Of a stretch of DNA of 64,000 bases, positions 42,354 to 51,656 are shown piece by piece. The position numbers and the translations under genes are program-made. The notes beneath the pieces were generated by a model. It had not been told where the DNA came from. It searched no databases and worked only from the letters and a program-made list of their open reading frames with translations. Source of the stretch: Myxococcus qinghaiensis (GTDB taxonomy: Bacteria; Myxococcota; Myxococcia; Myxococcales; Myxococcaceae). The stretch covers positions 85,152 through 149,151 of the forward strand of contig NZ_JAKCFA010000028.1 of the NCBI RefSeq assembly GCF_024198215.1. Reading direction: 5' to 3'. Every line of letters starts with the position of its first letter. Position 1 is the first letter of the stretch.

Positions 42354-42900
42354 CGCGCCAGGTGCAGCGGTAGGTGACGTCGGCGGGGGTGAAGTCGCGC
42401 ACGGTGACGACGGGGTGGATGGCGCCAGTGGCGCGCAGGCCCGCGAGCACGGCGCCCTGGGTGAAGTAGCGGATGGGGCCGGCCTCGTTCATCCAGAGGT
42501 CGACCTCGGTGGTGGACACGTCGTCGACGCGGGCCTCGGTGTAGTTGTTGCCGGAGCGGAACATCTGTCGGGCGCGGCCCACGCCCCGGCGAGGACCCAG
42601 GAGTTGGATGACGCTGAAGAGGGCGCGGCCCATCACCGTCTCGCGGTAGCCGTCCACCATGCGCTCGCCGAGCAGGGAGTAGGCGACCTCCGCTGATACA
42701 TCCGGATGGAGCTCATGGGCGGCGACACGGACGGCGGAGCACCACGTGTCGAAGACGTAGGCGGGCTGGAGCTTGTTCTCCAGGTCCAGGCCCACCTCGC
42801 GCAGCCGGGCTCGCAGGGCCGGTGTGACACGTCCCGCGAGTCCGCGAACGAAGAGGCCTTCGAAGGTGTGCTCGAAGACGAGCTTCTCCGGCATGTTCAC
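42337..42900 (-). CDS. DUF2378 family protein (myxobacterial paralogous family)
   Basis: 187 residues matching DUF2378 (described as a Myxococcus xanthus paralogous family): VFEHTFEGLFVRGL near the start, YSLLGERMVDGYRETVMGRA in the middle and the late strand VDLWMNEAGPIRYFTQG. No enzymatic motif is known. Start is GTG at 42900 with GGAG nine bases ahead (ATG two codons later is possible). It is translationally coupled to the RuvC-like gene through a 17-bp overlap and is strong evidence for a myxobacterial source. Confidence 0.88.
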   Translation of the reverse strand: MNMPEKLVFEHTFEGLFVRGLAGRVTPALRARLREVGLDLENKLQPAYVFDTWCSAVRVAAHELHPDVSAEVAYSLLGERMVDGYRETVMGRALFSVIQLLGPRRGVGRARQMFRSGNNYTEARVDDVSTTEVDLWMNEAGPIRYFTQGAVLAGLRATGAIHPVVTVRDFTPADVTYRCTWRDGLGA

Positions 42901-42947
42901 CAGTGTACTCCGGTCCCTTAAGCTGTGGCAGCGGGGTACGGAATTCC

Positions 42948-43700
42948 ATGGGTCTACAACGAGAGCTGGCCGTGATGGCCATGAACGCGACGCCGTTGCC
43001 GGGCAAGACGAACTTCCTGGAGGAGCTGGGTGTGGCGACGCCGGTGCCGCGCATCCGGGGGTCGATTGGAGCGGTGGCGCGCGAGCCGTTCCTGGCGTTC
43101 GACAACAAGCGGCTGTTCGACCTGCTGGTGGCGTTCACCATCGCGGACTTCCCGGATGGCGCGGGGTGCTCGGACTACTTCAATCCACACAGCCCCTGGT
43201 ACAACGTCTTCTATGGCGCGTACGGGGTGCGTTCGTACAAGCGCGACGGCAATCCGTGGGGCTTCCGGAGTGACGGGCGGCCGGACGTGGAGGAGATGCT
43301 GGAGATTCCGAGGCTGGACTACAACTTCCTGACGGCGGGGGAGCTGGGCTGTCCGGCGTCGCGGATGTGCTTCGAGGTTCGCGAGGTGACGACGGGCCGG
43401 CAGGGCGCGTGGCACAGCGCGGACGTGGCCTGCGTGATTCCCAGCGGGCTGCACCGCACGGAGGACGCGGACTCACCGGACCTGAGCTACTACGCGGTGT
43501 TCGGGATGCCAGAGGAGGACTACCTCGCGGGCGGCCGGGAGAGCTACGAGCCGGTGGCCATGCGAGGACGCATGTACTGGCGCCCGGTGGCGGACCGCCT
43601 CACGCTCGTCTGGGGCGGACTGTGTCCGGACACTCCCGACGGCCAGAGCCTCATGCACGCCATCATCGACGCGATGACGCCGGTGTACGCGGGCGGCTGA
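42948..43700 (+). CDS. Hypothetical protein
   Basis: About 250 residues, soluble, no signal peptide. It has a compact aromatic-rich middle (FNPHSPWYNVFYGAYGVRSY) and two short Cys-containing stretches (GELGCPASRMCFEV, DVACVIPSG). I do not recognise the family. Start could be ATG 42948 or ATG 42975 (MAMNATPL); the reading from 42903 is less likely. Divergent from the DUF2378 gene. Confidence 0.72.
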   Translation: MGLQRELAVMAMNATPLPGKTNFLEELGVATPVPRIRGSIGAVAREPFLAFDNKRLFDLLVAFTIADFPDGAGCSDYFNPHSPWYNVFYGAYGVRSYKRDGNPWGFRSDGRPDVEEMLEIPRLDYNFLTAGELGCPASRMCFEVREVTTGRQGAWHSADVACVIPSGLHRTEDADSPDLSYYAVFGMPEEDYLAGGRESYEPVAMRGRMYWRPVADRLTLVWGGLCPDTPDGQSLMHAIIDAMTPVYAGG

Positions 43701-43778
43701 AGCCCCGAGCGCTCACGAGCAGACAGGTGCTGGCGTCTGCGCTGGGCCGCATCAAGGCCCATCGATACGCTGGGCCCC

Positions 43779-44234
43779 ATGACCTGGCGGGCACGAAGCA
43801 GGCGCCGCATCCTCGCGCTCGTCCTCTTCTGTTGCGCCCTGCTCTCCTGCGCCCACGTCGATGACGGGAGCGGAGGCGGCTTTGGCCGCAACAGCGCGGA
43901 AGCGCGAATCACCCACCTGATTTCGGAGGGCCATTTCGCGCAGGCCGAAGCGCTCGTGGCTGAATCGACCTCGTCGGGTCTGCTGGAGCAGTCCGCGGCA
44001 GCGGCCTTGCGCAGACAGATTGCCGACCTCTCCATGAAGCTGGGAGAGATACCCGCCCGGCTCCAGCGCGTCCCGAGCTTCCCCTCCCGGCTCAAGGACT
44101 TCACACGCCACGAGCTTCAGAAGATGTATGACGCGGAGAACTTCAGCATCGCGACGAAGAAGGAGCTTCAGACCGCGCTGAAGCTCCTGAAAGATGTGGC
44201 GAAGGACAACTCTCGATTGCTTCAGAAGCTGTGA
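43779..44234 (+). CDS. Small lipoprotein, possibly a toxin-type effector
   Basis: 151 residues. The signal ends LVLFCCALLSC (lipidated Cys24). The mature chain is helical, ending in a very basic 60-residue region (RLKDFTRHELQKMYDAENFS and later KKELQTALKLLKDVAKDN). It is followed after 6 bp by a cytoplasmic helical-repeat gene. A lipoprotein with a distinct charged C-terminus plus a small cytoplasmic neighbour is the arrangement of myxobacterial lipoprotein toxin/immunity pairs, but no toxin motif is recognisable, and an ordinary structural lipoprotein is equally possible. Confidence 0.75.
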   Translation: MTWRARSRRRILALVLFCCALLSCAHVDDGSGGGFGRNSAEARITHLISEGHFAQAEALVAESTSSGLLEQSAAAALRRQIADLSMKLGEIPARLQRVPSFPSRLKDFTRHELQKMYDAENFSIATKKELQTALKLLKDVAKDNSRLLQKL

Positions 44235-44240
44235 GCCCTC

Positions 44241-44738
44241 ATGCACCCGAGCCCCCACGAACTGCTGGAGCTGCTGTCGGAGGCGAAGCGCCTGGAATGG
44301 GGGAGCGAGGAGCAACTGAAGCTGCTCGAACGCCTGCGCGTCCTCTGTCCCGCCCATGTGCCAGGACTGCTGCTCTCCAGCAGGGCGCTGCTCTGGGGGA
44401 AGGAGGACCTCCCGGACCCCGCCGCTTTCTTCGCGGAGGTCGAGCAGTTGCTCCTGGGCGCCGTCGACGCCTCGGACAGAACGCCTGAAGCGCTCATCGG
44501 ACTGGCCCGCTTCAAGAGCGTCGTCCGGGACTCTCCGCTGGAGGCGGAAGCCCTCTACCGGGAGGCCGCCACCCGCGCGTTGAGCGTCCTGGAAGAAGCC
44601 TGGGTCGGCCTCGTCGAATCCCTCGGGGAGCAGGGAAAGACAGAGGGCGCGGCACGCACGGCCGACCTCGCCAGCAAGCTGTTCCCCAACTCCAGCGCGC
44701 TCGCCGAGGCGCGCAAGTTCGCCGGGCTCAAGGACTGA
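44241..44738 (+). CDS. Helical TPR-like protein next to small lipoprotein
   Basis: 165 residues, all helical, with TPR-like periodicity (GSEEQLKLLERLRVLCPAHV, LEEAWVGLVESLGEQGKTEG, LASKLFPNSSALAEARKF). No signal peptide, so cytoplasmic. It begins 6 bp after the lipoprotein stop and is surely cotranscribed with it. It could be an immunity protein if the lipoprotein is a toxin; equally, a TPR scaffold. Confidence 0.75.
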   Translation: MHPSPHELLELLSEAKRLEWGSEEQLKLLERLRVLCPAHVPGLLLSSRALLWGKEDLPDPAAFFAEVEQLLLGAVDASDRTPEALIGLARFKSVVRDSPLEAEALYREAATRALSVLEEAWVGLVESLGEQGKTEGAARTADLASKLFPNSSALAEARKFAGLKD

Positions 44739-44789
44739 GCCACCGTCGGACACCGGACCCGAGTCACTCGCTCGGGCCCGGCGCCGTCG

Positions 44790-47700
44790 TCACGCGGCCG
44801 GGCTGGGCCCGGGTGACACGGGGACCTCTTCGGGCACGGGCGCCTCCGCCTTCGTCGTCCGCCAGAACCCGACCTTCTCCATCGCCGCGAACACCACCGG
44901 CACCACCAGCAGCGTCAGGAACGTCGAGGTGATGACACCACCAATCACAGAGATGGCCATGGGCGCGCGGAACTCCGAGCCCGTCCCCGAGCCCACCGCC
45001 GTCGGCACCATGCCAATCGCCATCGCCGCGCTCGTCATCAGAATCGGACGCAGTCGCCGCGGCCCCGCCTTCATCAGCGCCACGTCCACCGAGTCCCCCT
45101 CACGCAGGTGCTGCAACGCACCGTCGATGAGCAGAATCGCGTTCTTCGTCACCAATCCCATCAACAGGATGACGCCAATCATCGCGCCCATCGACAGGTG
45201 ATACCCCGTCACCACCAACCCGAGCAGCGCGCCCACCAGCGCCAGCGGCAACGACGCCATGATGGTGAACGGGTGCTTGAAGGACTCGAACTGGCTCGCC
45301 AGCACCATGTAGATGAAGACGAACGCCAACCCGAACGCCAGGCTGAAGGCCTCGTTCTGCTCGTCCAGGCTCTTCATCTGCCCGTCGTAGACAATGGCAT
45401 AGCCAGACGGCAGCGGTGACTGCTTCACCTGCTCCCTCAACGCCTTCGCGATGTCTCCCAGCGCCGCCCCCTTCGCGAGCTGCGAGTACACCGCAATCTG
45501 TCGCTCCCGGTTCTCGTGCTCGATGACGCTCGGCCCGTCGCGCAGCTCCACCTGAGCCAGGTCCGACACCGGCCTCAATCCGCGCGGCGTGTACACCTCC
45601 AGCTGCCGCACCCGCTCTGGCGTGCTCCTGTCCCGCTCCGCCAGCCGCACGCGGATGTCCGTCTCGTTCGTCCCCTCGCGCAGCTTCGCCACCACGTCGC
45701 CGCTGATGGCCAGCCGCAGCTGCGTCGCCAAACCCGCCGCGTTGATGTCCGCGTCGCTCGCGCGCGCCCGGTCGATGCGAATCTGGAGCTCCGGCTTCGG
45801 CGGGTTCGCCTCCACCCGCACGTCCTCCGTGCCCTTCAGCCCGCGCAGGATTCCCGCGACGCGCTCCGCCTCCTGATTCACCCGCGTCAGGTCCGGCCCG
45901 GTGATGCGCACCATGATGGGGTAGTAGTCGCCCAGGCCCTCAATCGTCGGCGGGTCGCTCAGGTTCACCCGCGTCGCCACCAGCGGCGTCAACAGCGCGC
46001 GCGCCTCGTCCTTCAACACGGGAATGCCCTTGGTGCGCTCGCCCTTGCCCACCGTCAGCACGCGCAGGCGCGCCTTGTTCACATCGCCGTTGGTGCCGAC
46101 GATGGAATAGATGGCCGTGACTTCCGGCAGCTTGCGCAACAGCGCCTCCGCCTCTCCCGTGCGCGCCTCCGTCTCCGACAGGCTCGCCGAGTCCGCCAGC
46201 TGCAAGTCCACCAGGAACTGCGAGCGGTCCTCTGGCGAGATGAACTCCGCGCCCAGCCGGCTCGCCGCCCCGAAGGACAGCACCAGCACCACCACGGTGA
46301 TTCCCGCCGTCGCCCACTTGTGCGCCAGCACCCAGCCCAGGATGCGCGCGTAGACGCGCTCCGTGCCGTCCAGGAAGCTCCGCAGCCCGGCCGCCACCGC
46401 GTTCTCCTTGTGGACCTCTCCCGGCACCCGCTTCTTCGCCAGCCGCGCCGACAACATCGGGTCCAGCGTGAAGGAGATGAACAGCGAGACGAGCACCGCT
46501 GCGGAGATGGTGATGCCGAACTGCTTGAAGAACTGCCCCACGATTCCGGGCATGAAGGCCACCGGCACGAACACCGCCACCAGCGACAGCGTCGTCGCGA
46601 GCACCGCGAGCCCCACGTCGTTGGTGCCGTTGGCCGCCGCGCTCATCGGGTCTTCGCCCTTCTCCAGCCGGTGCGTAATCGCCTCGCGCACCACCACCGC
46701 GTCGTCGATGAGCAGACCGATGGCCAACGACAACCCCAGCAGCGTCATCTGGTTCAGCGTGTAGTCCAGCAGGTACATCACGAAGAACGTGCCGATGACG
46801 GACGTGGGCAGCGCCAGCGAGGAGATGAACGTGCCGCGCCCGTCCAACAGGAACATCAGGATGATGAGCACCGCCATCGCGCCACCGAAGACGAGCGCAA
46901 TCCACACCTCGTGCGCGTTCTCCCGGATGAGCTCCGACTGGTCGATGAGCAGCGTGGCCGTGAAGCCCTGCCCCACCTCCGGCGCCATCTCCTTGAGCAC
47001 CTGCTTCACCGCGTCACTCACCGCCACCGTGTTGGAGCCCGGCTGCTTCACCACCTCCAGGATGACCGCGTCCTGGCTGTTGAGCCGCGCCACCGTGCGC
47101 CGCTCCGCCACGCCGTCCGTCACCGTGGCGATTTCACTCAGCCGCACCTGCGAGCCCGTCCGGCTGCGCGCCACGGGCAGCGCGCGAATCTCGTCCACGT
47201 CGCGGAACTGGCCCAAGGAGCGCACCGTCAGCTCACTGGCCCCCAACGCCAGACGCCCCGCCGGCAGGTCCAGGTTCTCCGCGCCCACGCGCTGGGCGAT
47301 GTCCAACGGCGACACCCCCGCCGAGCGCGCCTTGTCCAGGTCCACGTCGATTTGAATCTCGCGCGTGTCGCCACCGGTGATGCGCACCTCGGCGGCGCCC
47401 TCGAGCTGCGCGAGCGCGGGCTTGATTCGGTCGTCGATGAGCCGGCGCAGCGACTGCGACGGCATGTCCGCCGACACGGCGTACGTGAGGATGGGCGTCG
47501 CGGAGAGGTCCACGCGCCCCACCACCGGCGCATCCGCCGTCTGCGGCAGCTTGTTCGCGATGCCGGCAATCTTGTCGCGCACCTCCTGCACCGCGCGGTC
47601 CACGTTGGTGGACAGCGTGAACTGCACCACCACCGTGCTCAGGTTCTCCCGGCTCCAGGAGTGAATCTTGTCCACGCCGCTGATGCCGGCGACGGCGTCC

Positions 47701-47903
47701 TCCACGGGCTTGACGACCTGGGTCTCGATTTCACCCGGGCCCGCGCCCTTGTACACGGTGGTGACGACGACGACGGGGAAGGACACGTCCGGATACAGGT
47801 CCGTGCCCAGGCGCCCCAACCCCATCAGTCCGAGGACGATGAGGCAGAGCGACAACATGGCCGTGAACACCGGCCGACGAATGGAGACGTCGCTGAGGAA
47901 CAT
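44790..47903 (-). CDS. RND efflux pump permease
   Basis: 1037 residues, full length for the AcrB/MexB-type HAE family: SIRRPVFTAMLSLCLIVLG at the start, twelve membrane helices, two large periplasmic loops, and the proton-relay acid pair in TM4 (GLLIDDAVVVREAI). It exports drugs or other amphipathic compounds with the membrane fusion protein encoded just upstream (10-bp gap). No outer-membrane channel gene is adjacent, so a TolC-like partner must be elsewhere. Confidence 0.95.
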   Translation of the reverse strand: MFLSDVSIRRPVFTAMLSLCLIVLGLMGLGRLGTDLYPDVSFPVVVVTTVYKGAGPGEIETQVVKPVEDAVAGISGVDKIHSWSRENLSTVVVQFTLSTNVDRAVQEVRDKIAGIANKLPQTADAPVVGRVDLSATPILTYAVSADMPSQSLRRLIDDRIKPALAQLEGAAEVRITGGDTREIQIDVDLDKARSAGVSPLDIAQRVGAENLDLPAGRLALGASELTVRSLGQFRDVDEIRALPVARSRTGSQVRLSEIATVTDGVAERRTVARLNSQDAVILEVVKQPGSNTVAVSDAVKQVLKEMAPEVGQGFTATLLIDQSELIRENAHEVWIALVFGGAMAVLIILMFLLDGRGTFISSLALPTSVIGTFFVMYLLDYTLNQMTLLGLSLAIGLLIDDAVVVREAITHRLEKGEDPMSAAANGTNDVGLAVLATTLSLVAVFVPVAFMPGIVGQFFKQFGITISAAVLVSLFISFTLDPMLSARLAKKRVPGEVHKENAVAAGLRSFLDGTERVYARILGWVLAHKWATAGITVVVLVLSFGAASRLGAEFISPEDRSQFLVDLQLADSASLSETEARTGEAEALLRKLPEVTAIYSIVGTNGDVNKARLRVLTVGKGERTKGIPVLKDEARALLTPLVATRVNLSDPPTIEGLGDYYPIMVRITGPDLTRVNQEAERVAGILRGLKGTEDVRVEANPPKPELQIRIDRARASDADINAAGLATQLRLAISGDVVAKLREGTNETDIRVRLAERDRSTPERVRQLEVYTPRGLRPVSDLAQVELRDGPSVIEHENRERQIAVYSQLAKGAALGDIAKALREQVKQSPLPSGYAIVYDGQMKSLDEQNEAFSLAFGLAFVFIYMVLASQFESFKHPFTIMASLPLALVGALLGLVVTGYHLSMGAMIGVILLMGLVTKNAILLIDGALQHLREGDSVDVALMKAGPRRLRPILMTSAAMAIGMVPTAVGSGTGSEFRAPMAISVIGGVITSTFLTLLVVPVVFAAMEKVGFWRTTKAEAPVPEEVPVSPGPSPAA

Positions 47904-47913
47904 GGACGCCCCC

Positions 47914-49026
47914 TCACTTCACGGTGACGCGCGAGCCCTGTGACAGGCCCGGCGTGGGGTGGTCGATGACGGACTCGAACGGCGAGCGGGCCAACACCAC
48001 CACCTCGCGCTCACGTCGCTCCAGCACCTGCACGTCCACGCGGCTCACCTCGCCGCCACTGCCCACCACGAAGACATGGTCTCCGTTGGAGGACGACAGC
48101 GCCGTGCCCGGCAGCACCCGCGCGTCCTGGTCCTCGCCCAACAGCAACACCGCGCGCGCCAGCGTGTGCGCCACGAAGCGGCCATCCGCGTTGGGCACCG
48201 CCAGCTCCACCGGCACCCGACGCGTGGCCGGGTCCGCGGAGGGGAGGATGGTGCGCACCGTCGCGTCCTCGGTGAACACACCCGCGCTGCCAATCGACTC
48301 CACCCGCACCTTCGCGCCGGGCTTCAGCCGCGAGCGCAGCGACTCCGACACCGTCGTCTTGAGCAGCAGCGTGTCCAGGTTCTCCAGGTTGAACAGCGGC
48401 GTGCCCGGCCCCACCGTGGCGCCCGTCTGCTCCGGCGCGTCGATGAGCGTGCCCGAGAAGGGCGCTCGCAGGTCATGCCGCCGCCGAGCCGCCCGCGCCT
48501 GCGCGAGCTGGGCCTGCGCGGCCAGCAGCTGCGCCCGCGCCTGCGCCGCCGTCGCGGAGCTGGAGCGGTTCTGCAAGTCACTCACCCCGCCCTCCTTCTG
48601 GAGCGCCTCGTTGCGCGAGGCCACGTCGGAGGCCATCACCGAGCCTGCTTCGGCGGCCGCCACCGCCGCCTGCGCCTGCGCCACCTGCGCGTCGACAATC
48701 TCCACGTCGAGCTGCCCCAGCACGTCCCCCTTCTTCACCGCCGAGCCCTTGCCCAGCTTCACGGCGGCGAGTCGGCCTCCCACCTCGAAGCCCACCTGGA
48801 GCGCCTGCGCGGGGAACAGCGTGCCCGTCACTTCTTCGCGCGGCGCCGCGCGCACCGTGCGCGTGGCGACCAGCTTCACCGTGGGCACCGCCGCGTCCGT
48901 CTTCGCGACGGCGGCTGGCGTGGAGGAAGCATCCGCCTTGCCACAAGCGGGCAGCGACAGCGCCGTGACGACGACACCCAGCGCCGCGAGCGCGCGCGGG
49001 GCAGAAGGTTTCCAGATGGAGTTCAC
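47914..49026 (-). CDS. RND efflux membrane fusion lipoprotein
   Basis: 370 residues with lipobox SLPAC (Cys28). The usual periplasmic adaptor layout is seen: lipoyl half (VGFEVGGRLAAVKLGKGSAV), long alpha-hairpin (QAQAAVAAAEAGSVMASD through QLAQARAARRR), second lipoyl half (HDLRAPFSGTLIDAPEQTGA) and beta-barrel. The GTG start overlaps the TetR stop as GTGA, and the permease follows after 10 bp. Confidence 0.93.
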   Translation of the reverse strand: MNSIWKPSAPRALAALGVVVTALSLPACGKADASSTPAAVAKTDAAVPTVKLVATRTVRAAPREEVTGTLFPAQALQVGFEVGGRLAAVKLGKGSAVKKGDVLGQLDVEIVDAQVAQAQAAVAAAEAGSVMASDVASRNEALQKEGGVSDLQNRSSSATAAQARAQLLAAQAQLAQARAARRRHDLRAPFSGTLIDAPEQTGATVGPGTPLFNLENLDTLLLKTTVSESLRSRLKPGAKVRVESIGSAGVFTEDATVRTILPSADPATRRVPVELAVPNADGRFVAHTLARAVLLLGEDQDARVLPGTALSSSNGDHVFVVGSGGEVSRVDVQVLERREREVVVLARSPFESVIDHPTPGLSQGSRVTVK

Positions 49027-49790
49027 GGGCTTTTCCTCGGGGTGTGACGGGTCTTCGCGCGGGCGGGAGGCCGGCGCTGGGAAGTCGTGGGGCGCTTGGC
49101 CCGGGAGACCACGGGCTCGGACACGGGCGCGGGGACATCGAAGCGGGGCAGCGTGCCGCCCTCACACAGGCGCTGGAGTGTGTATGCCCAAGCGGACATG
49201 TCTGGCTTCTCCTTCAGGTGCACCATGCGCTGGGACAGCAGCACGTACGCGCCGACGATGACGGAGGCGAACAGCTTCGCGTCCATCTCCTGGTCCGCCG
49301 CGCCCGCGCTCTGCATCCGCCGGAAGTCCCCGGCGACACGCTCCACCTGCGCCTCCGTCATCTGCCACAGCAGCGACTCGAAGGGCGTGCCCTGGCTGCC
49401 GCTGACGAGCACCGAGACGACGTCGCGGTAGGACCACATCAGCTCCAGCGACTCCAAGTCGAACGCCGTCTCCAGCTCGACGAACCGCCGATAGCGCTCG
49501 CTGCGCTCCAGCCTGTCGCGAGAGCCCATCACGCCCTGCCCGAGGAAGTGGCGCTCCACCGCCGCCATCCGGCGCCCGTTCACCTCGTTCAGCTGCGCCT
49601 CGAACCGGGCCAGCACCTCCCCGAAGAGCGCCTCCTTCGAGGGGAAGTGCAGATAGAAGGCGCCCTTGGAAAGCCCGCACGCGGCGGTGATGTCCTCGAT
49701 GCGCGCCCCACGCAGCCCCTTGCGGGCGAACTCCGCCCGGGCTGCGTTCATCAAGGCTTCCCTGGCATGAGGGTCAGCGGGTCTCGGCAT
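49023..49790 (-). CDS. TetR-family regulator of the RND operon
   Basis: 255 residues. The N-terminal helix-turn-helix is typical of TetR proteins (GARIEDITAACGLSKGAFYL then HFPSKEALFGEV). The C-terminal ligand domain is followed by a basic tail (SRAKRPTTSQRR). It is the first gene of the tetR-adaptor-permease operon and overlaps the adaptor gene, so it should regulate its own operon. A perfect palindrome lies 46 bp upstream of its ATG. Confidence 0.93.
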   Translation of the reverse strand: MPRPADPHAREALMNAARAEFARKGLRGARIEDITAACGLSKGAFYLHFPSKEALFGEVLARFEAQLNEVNGRRMAAVERHFLGQGVMGSRDRLERSERYRRFVELETAFDLESLELMWSYRDVVSVLVSGSQGTPFESLLWQMTEAQVERVAGDFRRMQSAGAADQEMDAKLFASVIVGAYVLLSQRMVHLKEKPDMSAWAYTLQRLCEGGTLPRFDVPAPVSEPVVSRAKRPTTSQRRPPARAKTRHTPRKSP

Positions 49791-49801
49791 GGCGGCCCCG
49801 T

Positions 49802-49830
49802 TACTAACCCGGCGGTCATTAATGGCGCAA
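49802..49830 (-). promoter_or_regulatory. Candidate promoter of the tetR-RND operon
   Basis: Read leftward, TTGCGC (49825-49830) and TTAGTA (49802-49807) are 17 bases apart, a plausible sigma-70 type pair, just ahead of the tetR ATG at 49790. Confidence 0.45.
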
Positions 49831-49835
49831 CCTGG

Positions 49836-49851
49836 CTGACCGACGGGTCAG
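49836..49851. promoter_or_regulatory. Candidate TetR operator palindrome
   Basis: ctgaccgacgggtcag is a perfect inverted repeat with 6-bp arms and a 4-base centre. It sits immediately upstream of the candidate -35 element of the tetR-RND operon, a position where bound repressor would block polymerase. Confidence 0.6.
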
Positions 49852-49885
49852 AAATCCGCCAGTCATTCCAGTCCAGGCGTCCGAA

Positions 49886-50584
49886 TCAGCCCTGCCGCGC
49901 ACCACCGCCCACATTCATCAGGGCGGTGCAGAGGGGACACGCCGTGGGCCCGTGGGGCACGTCGCGGCGGTGCAGGTCCAGCACGGCGCGGGAGATTTCC
50001 GCCAGCTCGCGGCGCACCTCACGCCGCGCGCCCTTCACGCGGGCAATCTTCAGGTTGTCGTAGCTCGTCGTCTGGTGACGCATCCACGCGATGACGGCGG
50101 CCTCCGCGCGGCGCTCCACGGGGATGCGCTCCGTGCGGGCCACGGTGCCGCTGCCCACGGGCGTGGCATGCGCGGCGACGAGCACGGCCAGGCGCTTGGC
50201 GTGGGGCAGCCACGCGGGAGAGAAGGCGAGGAAGCGCAGGACGGCGTTGGCGAAGTCGACCTCGTACTGCTCCTGCTCGCGGGCGCGGCGATCTCTTCCG
50301 GCGGCCAGCTTCTTCGCATAGGCGGGCGTGGCGCGCTCGGACTCCAGCGCGGCGCGGGCCTGGTGGATGTGCGGCTCGGGGGCCCACACGCCTCGGGAGA
50401 ACAGCTTGCGGCCCACCTTCTCCACCACCGTCCAGGTGGGGCCCGCGGCCTTCACACGGCGGGTGAGGCCGGCGTCACCGGGGGGGAGGAGGGCCCAGCC
50501 CTCCGGCACGGAGAGCACGCGTCCATCCGGGGCACGCACGCGGCGAGGGTCGGGGGTGGGAGCGAACGTCAGGGATTCAGGCAT
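49886..50584 (-). CDS. DUF2293 domain protein
   Basis: 232 residues. The C-terminal part (about 135-215) matches the DUF2293 pattern: AEAAVIAWMRHQTTSYDNL followed by KGARREVRRELAEISRAVLD. It ends with a CPLC pair (GPTACPLCTALMN) that might bind metal. The N-terminus holds a Trp-rich basic part (PTWTVVEKVGRKLFSRGVW). I start at ATG 50584, since a longer frame to 50878 overlaps the RNase Z gene antisense. Function unknown. Confidence 0.8.
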   Translation of the reverse strand: MPESLTFAPTPDPRRVRAPDGRVLSVPEGWALLPPGDAGLTRRVKAAGPTWTVVEKVGRKLFSRGVWAPEPHIHQARAALESERATPAYAKKLAAGRDRRAREQEQYEVDFANAVLRFLAFSPAWLPHAKRLAVLVAAHATPVGSGTVARTERIPVERRAEAAVIAWMRHQTTSYDNLKIARVKGARREVRRELAEISRAVLDLHRRDVPHGPTACPLCTALMNVGGGARQG

Positions 50585-50696
50585 GGCGGTGTCTGGGACG
50601 GCGGCCTCATAACACGGGCGGCTCCAAACCCTGCTAAATGGCGCCTCGCGCCGTGGGTGTGGCGCGGGAGACTCTCTTCGCGTGGGAAGTGCCGGC

Positions 50697-51623
50697 ATGT
50701 CCCTCCTCAAGCTCACGTTCCTCGGCACCTCCGCCGCGCAGCCCACCCTGCACCGCAACCTGTCCGGGCTCGCCGTGAAGGCGGACACGGACCTGCTCCT
50801 GTTCGACTGCGGCGAGGGCAGCCAGCGACAGATGGTGCGCTTTGGCACCGGCTTCACGGTGGACGCGGTCTTCTTCACGCACTTCCACGCCGACCACTAC
50901 CTGGGAATCATCGGCTTCCTGCGCACCCTGGGGATGATGGGGCGCGAGCACGCCATCCACCTGTATGGCCCGCCGCCCGCGCGGCGCCTGCTGCATCAGG
51001 CCGTGCACCTGGGCGTGGAGGCCATGTCCTTCCCCATCGAAATCCACGAGGTGAAGGACGGCGACGTCATCCGCCGCGAGGGCTACTCGCTGCACGTGGT
51101 GGGCGTGGACCACCGCATCAACGCGCTGGCGTACGCGCTGGTTGAGGACGGCCGGCCGGGGCGCTTCCACGTGGAGAAGGCGCGCGAACTGGGCGTGCCC
51201 CCGGGCCCCAGCTTCGGCAAGCTCCAGAAGGGCGAGGCCGTGACGCTGGAGGACGGGCGGACGGTGAAGCCGGAGGATGTGCTGGGCCCGCCGCGCCCCG
51301 GACGCCGGGTGGTCATCTCCGGGGACACGCGGCCGTGCGCCGCGGTGGTCAACGCGTCGAAGGACGCGGACCTGCTCATCCACGAGTCCACCTTCTCCGA
51401 TGACGAGCAGGAGCGCGCGCAGGAGACGCACCACTCCACGGCCCGGGAGGCGGCACGGGTGGCGCGAGAGGCGGGGGCACGGCGGCTGATTCTCACCCAC
51501 CTGTCCAGCCGCCACGACACGGACCCCGCGAAGCTGCTCACGCAGGCGCGCGAGGAGTACAAGGGCCCGCTGGAGGTGGCGTACGACGGCCTCACCCTGG
51601 AGCTGCCGCTGCGCGACGAGTAG
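50697..51623 (+). CDS. rnz: Ribonuclease Z
   Basis: 308 residues, normal for bacterial RNase Z, the zinc phosphodiesterase that trims tRNA 3' ends. LKLTFLGTSAAQPT at the start, the metallo-beta-lactamase motif FTHFHADHYLG, SGDTRP and LTHLSSRH are all present. The ATG at 50697 begins the conserved first strand; GTG 50682 is an alternative. Divergent from the DUF2293 gene. Confidence 0.95.
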   Translation: MSLLKLTFLGTSAAQPTLHRNLSGLAVKADTDLLLFDCGEGSQRQMVRFGTGFTVDAVFFTHFHADHYLGIIGFLRTLGMMGREHAIHLYGPPPARRLLHQAVHLGVEAMSFPIEIHEVKDGDVIRREGYSLHVVGVDHRINALAYALVEDGRPGRFHVEKARELGVPPGPSFGKLQKGEAVTLEDGRTVKPEDVLGPPRPGRRVVISGDTRPCAAVVNASKDADLLIHESTFSDDEQERAQETHHSTAREAARVAREAGARRLILTHLSSRHDTDPAKLLTQAREEYKGPLEVAYDGLTLELPLRDE

Positions 51624-51656
51624 CGCGCGTCAGCGGCGGCTCGCGGGGAAGAAGCG

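Noticed and set aside
45516..47927. 800-codon rightward frame opposite the RND permease
   Set aside because: Antisense shadow of a clear RND gene; rich in His, Arg and Gln with no recognisable domain.
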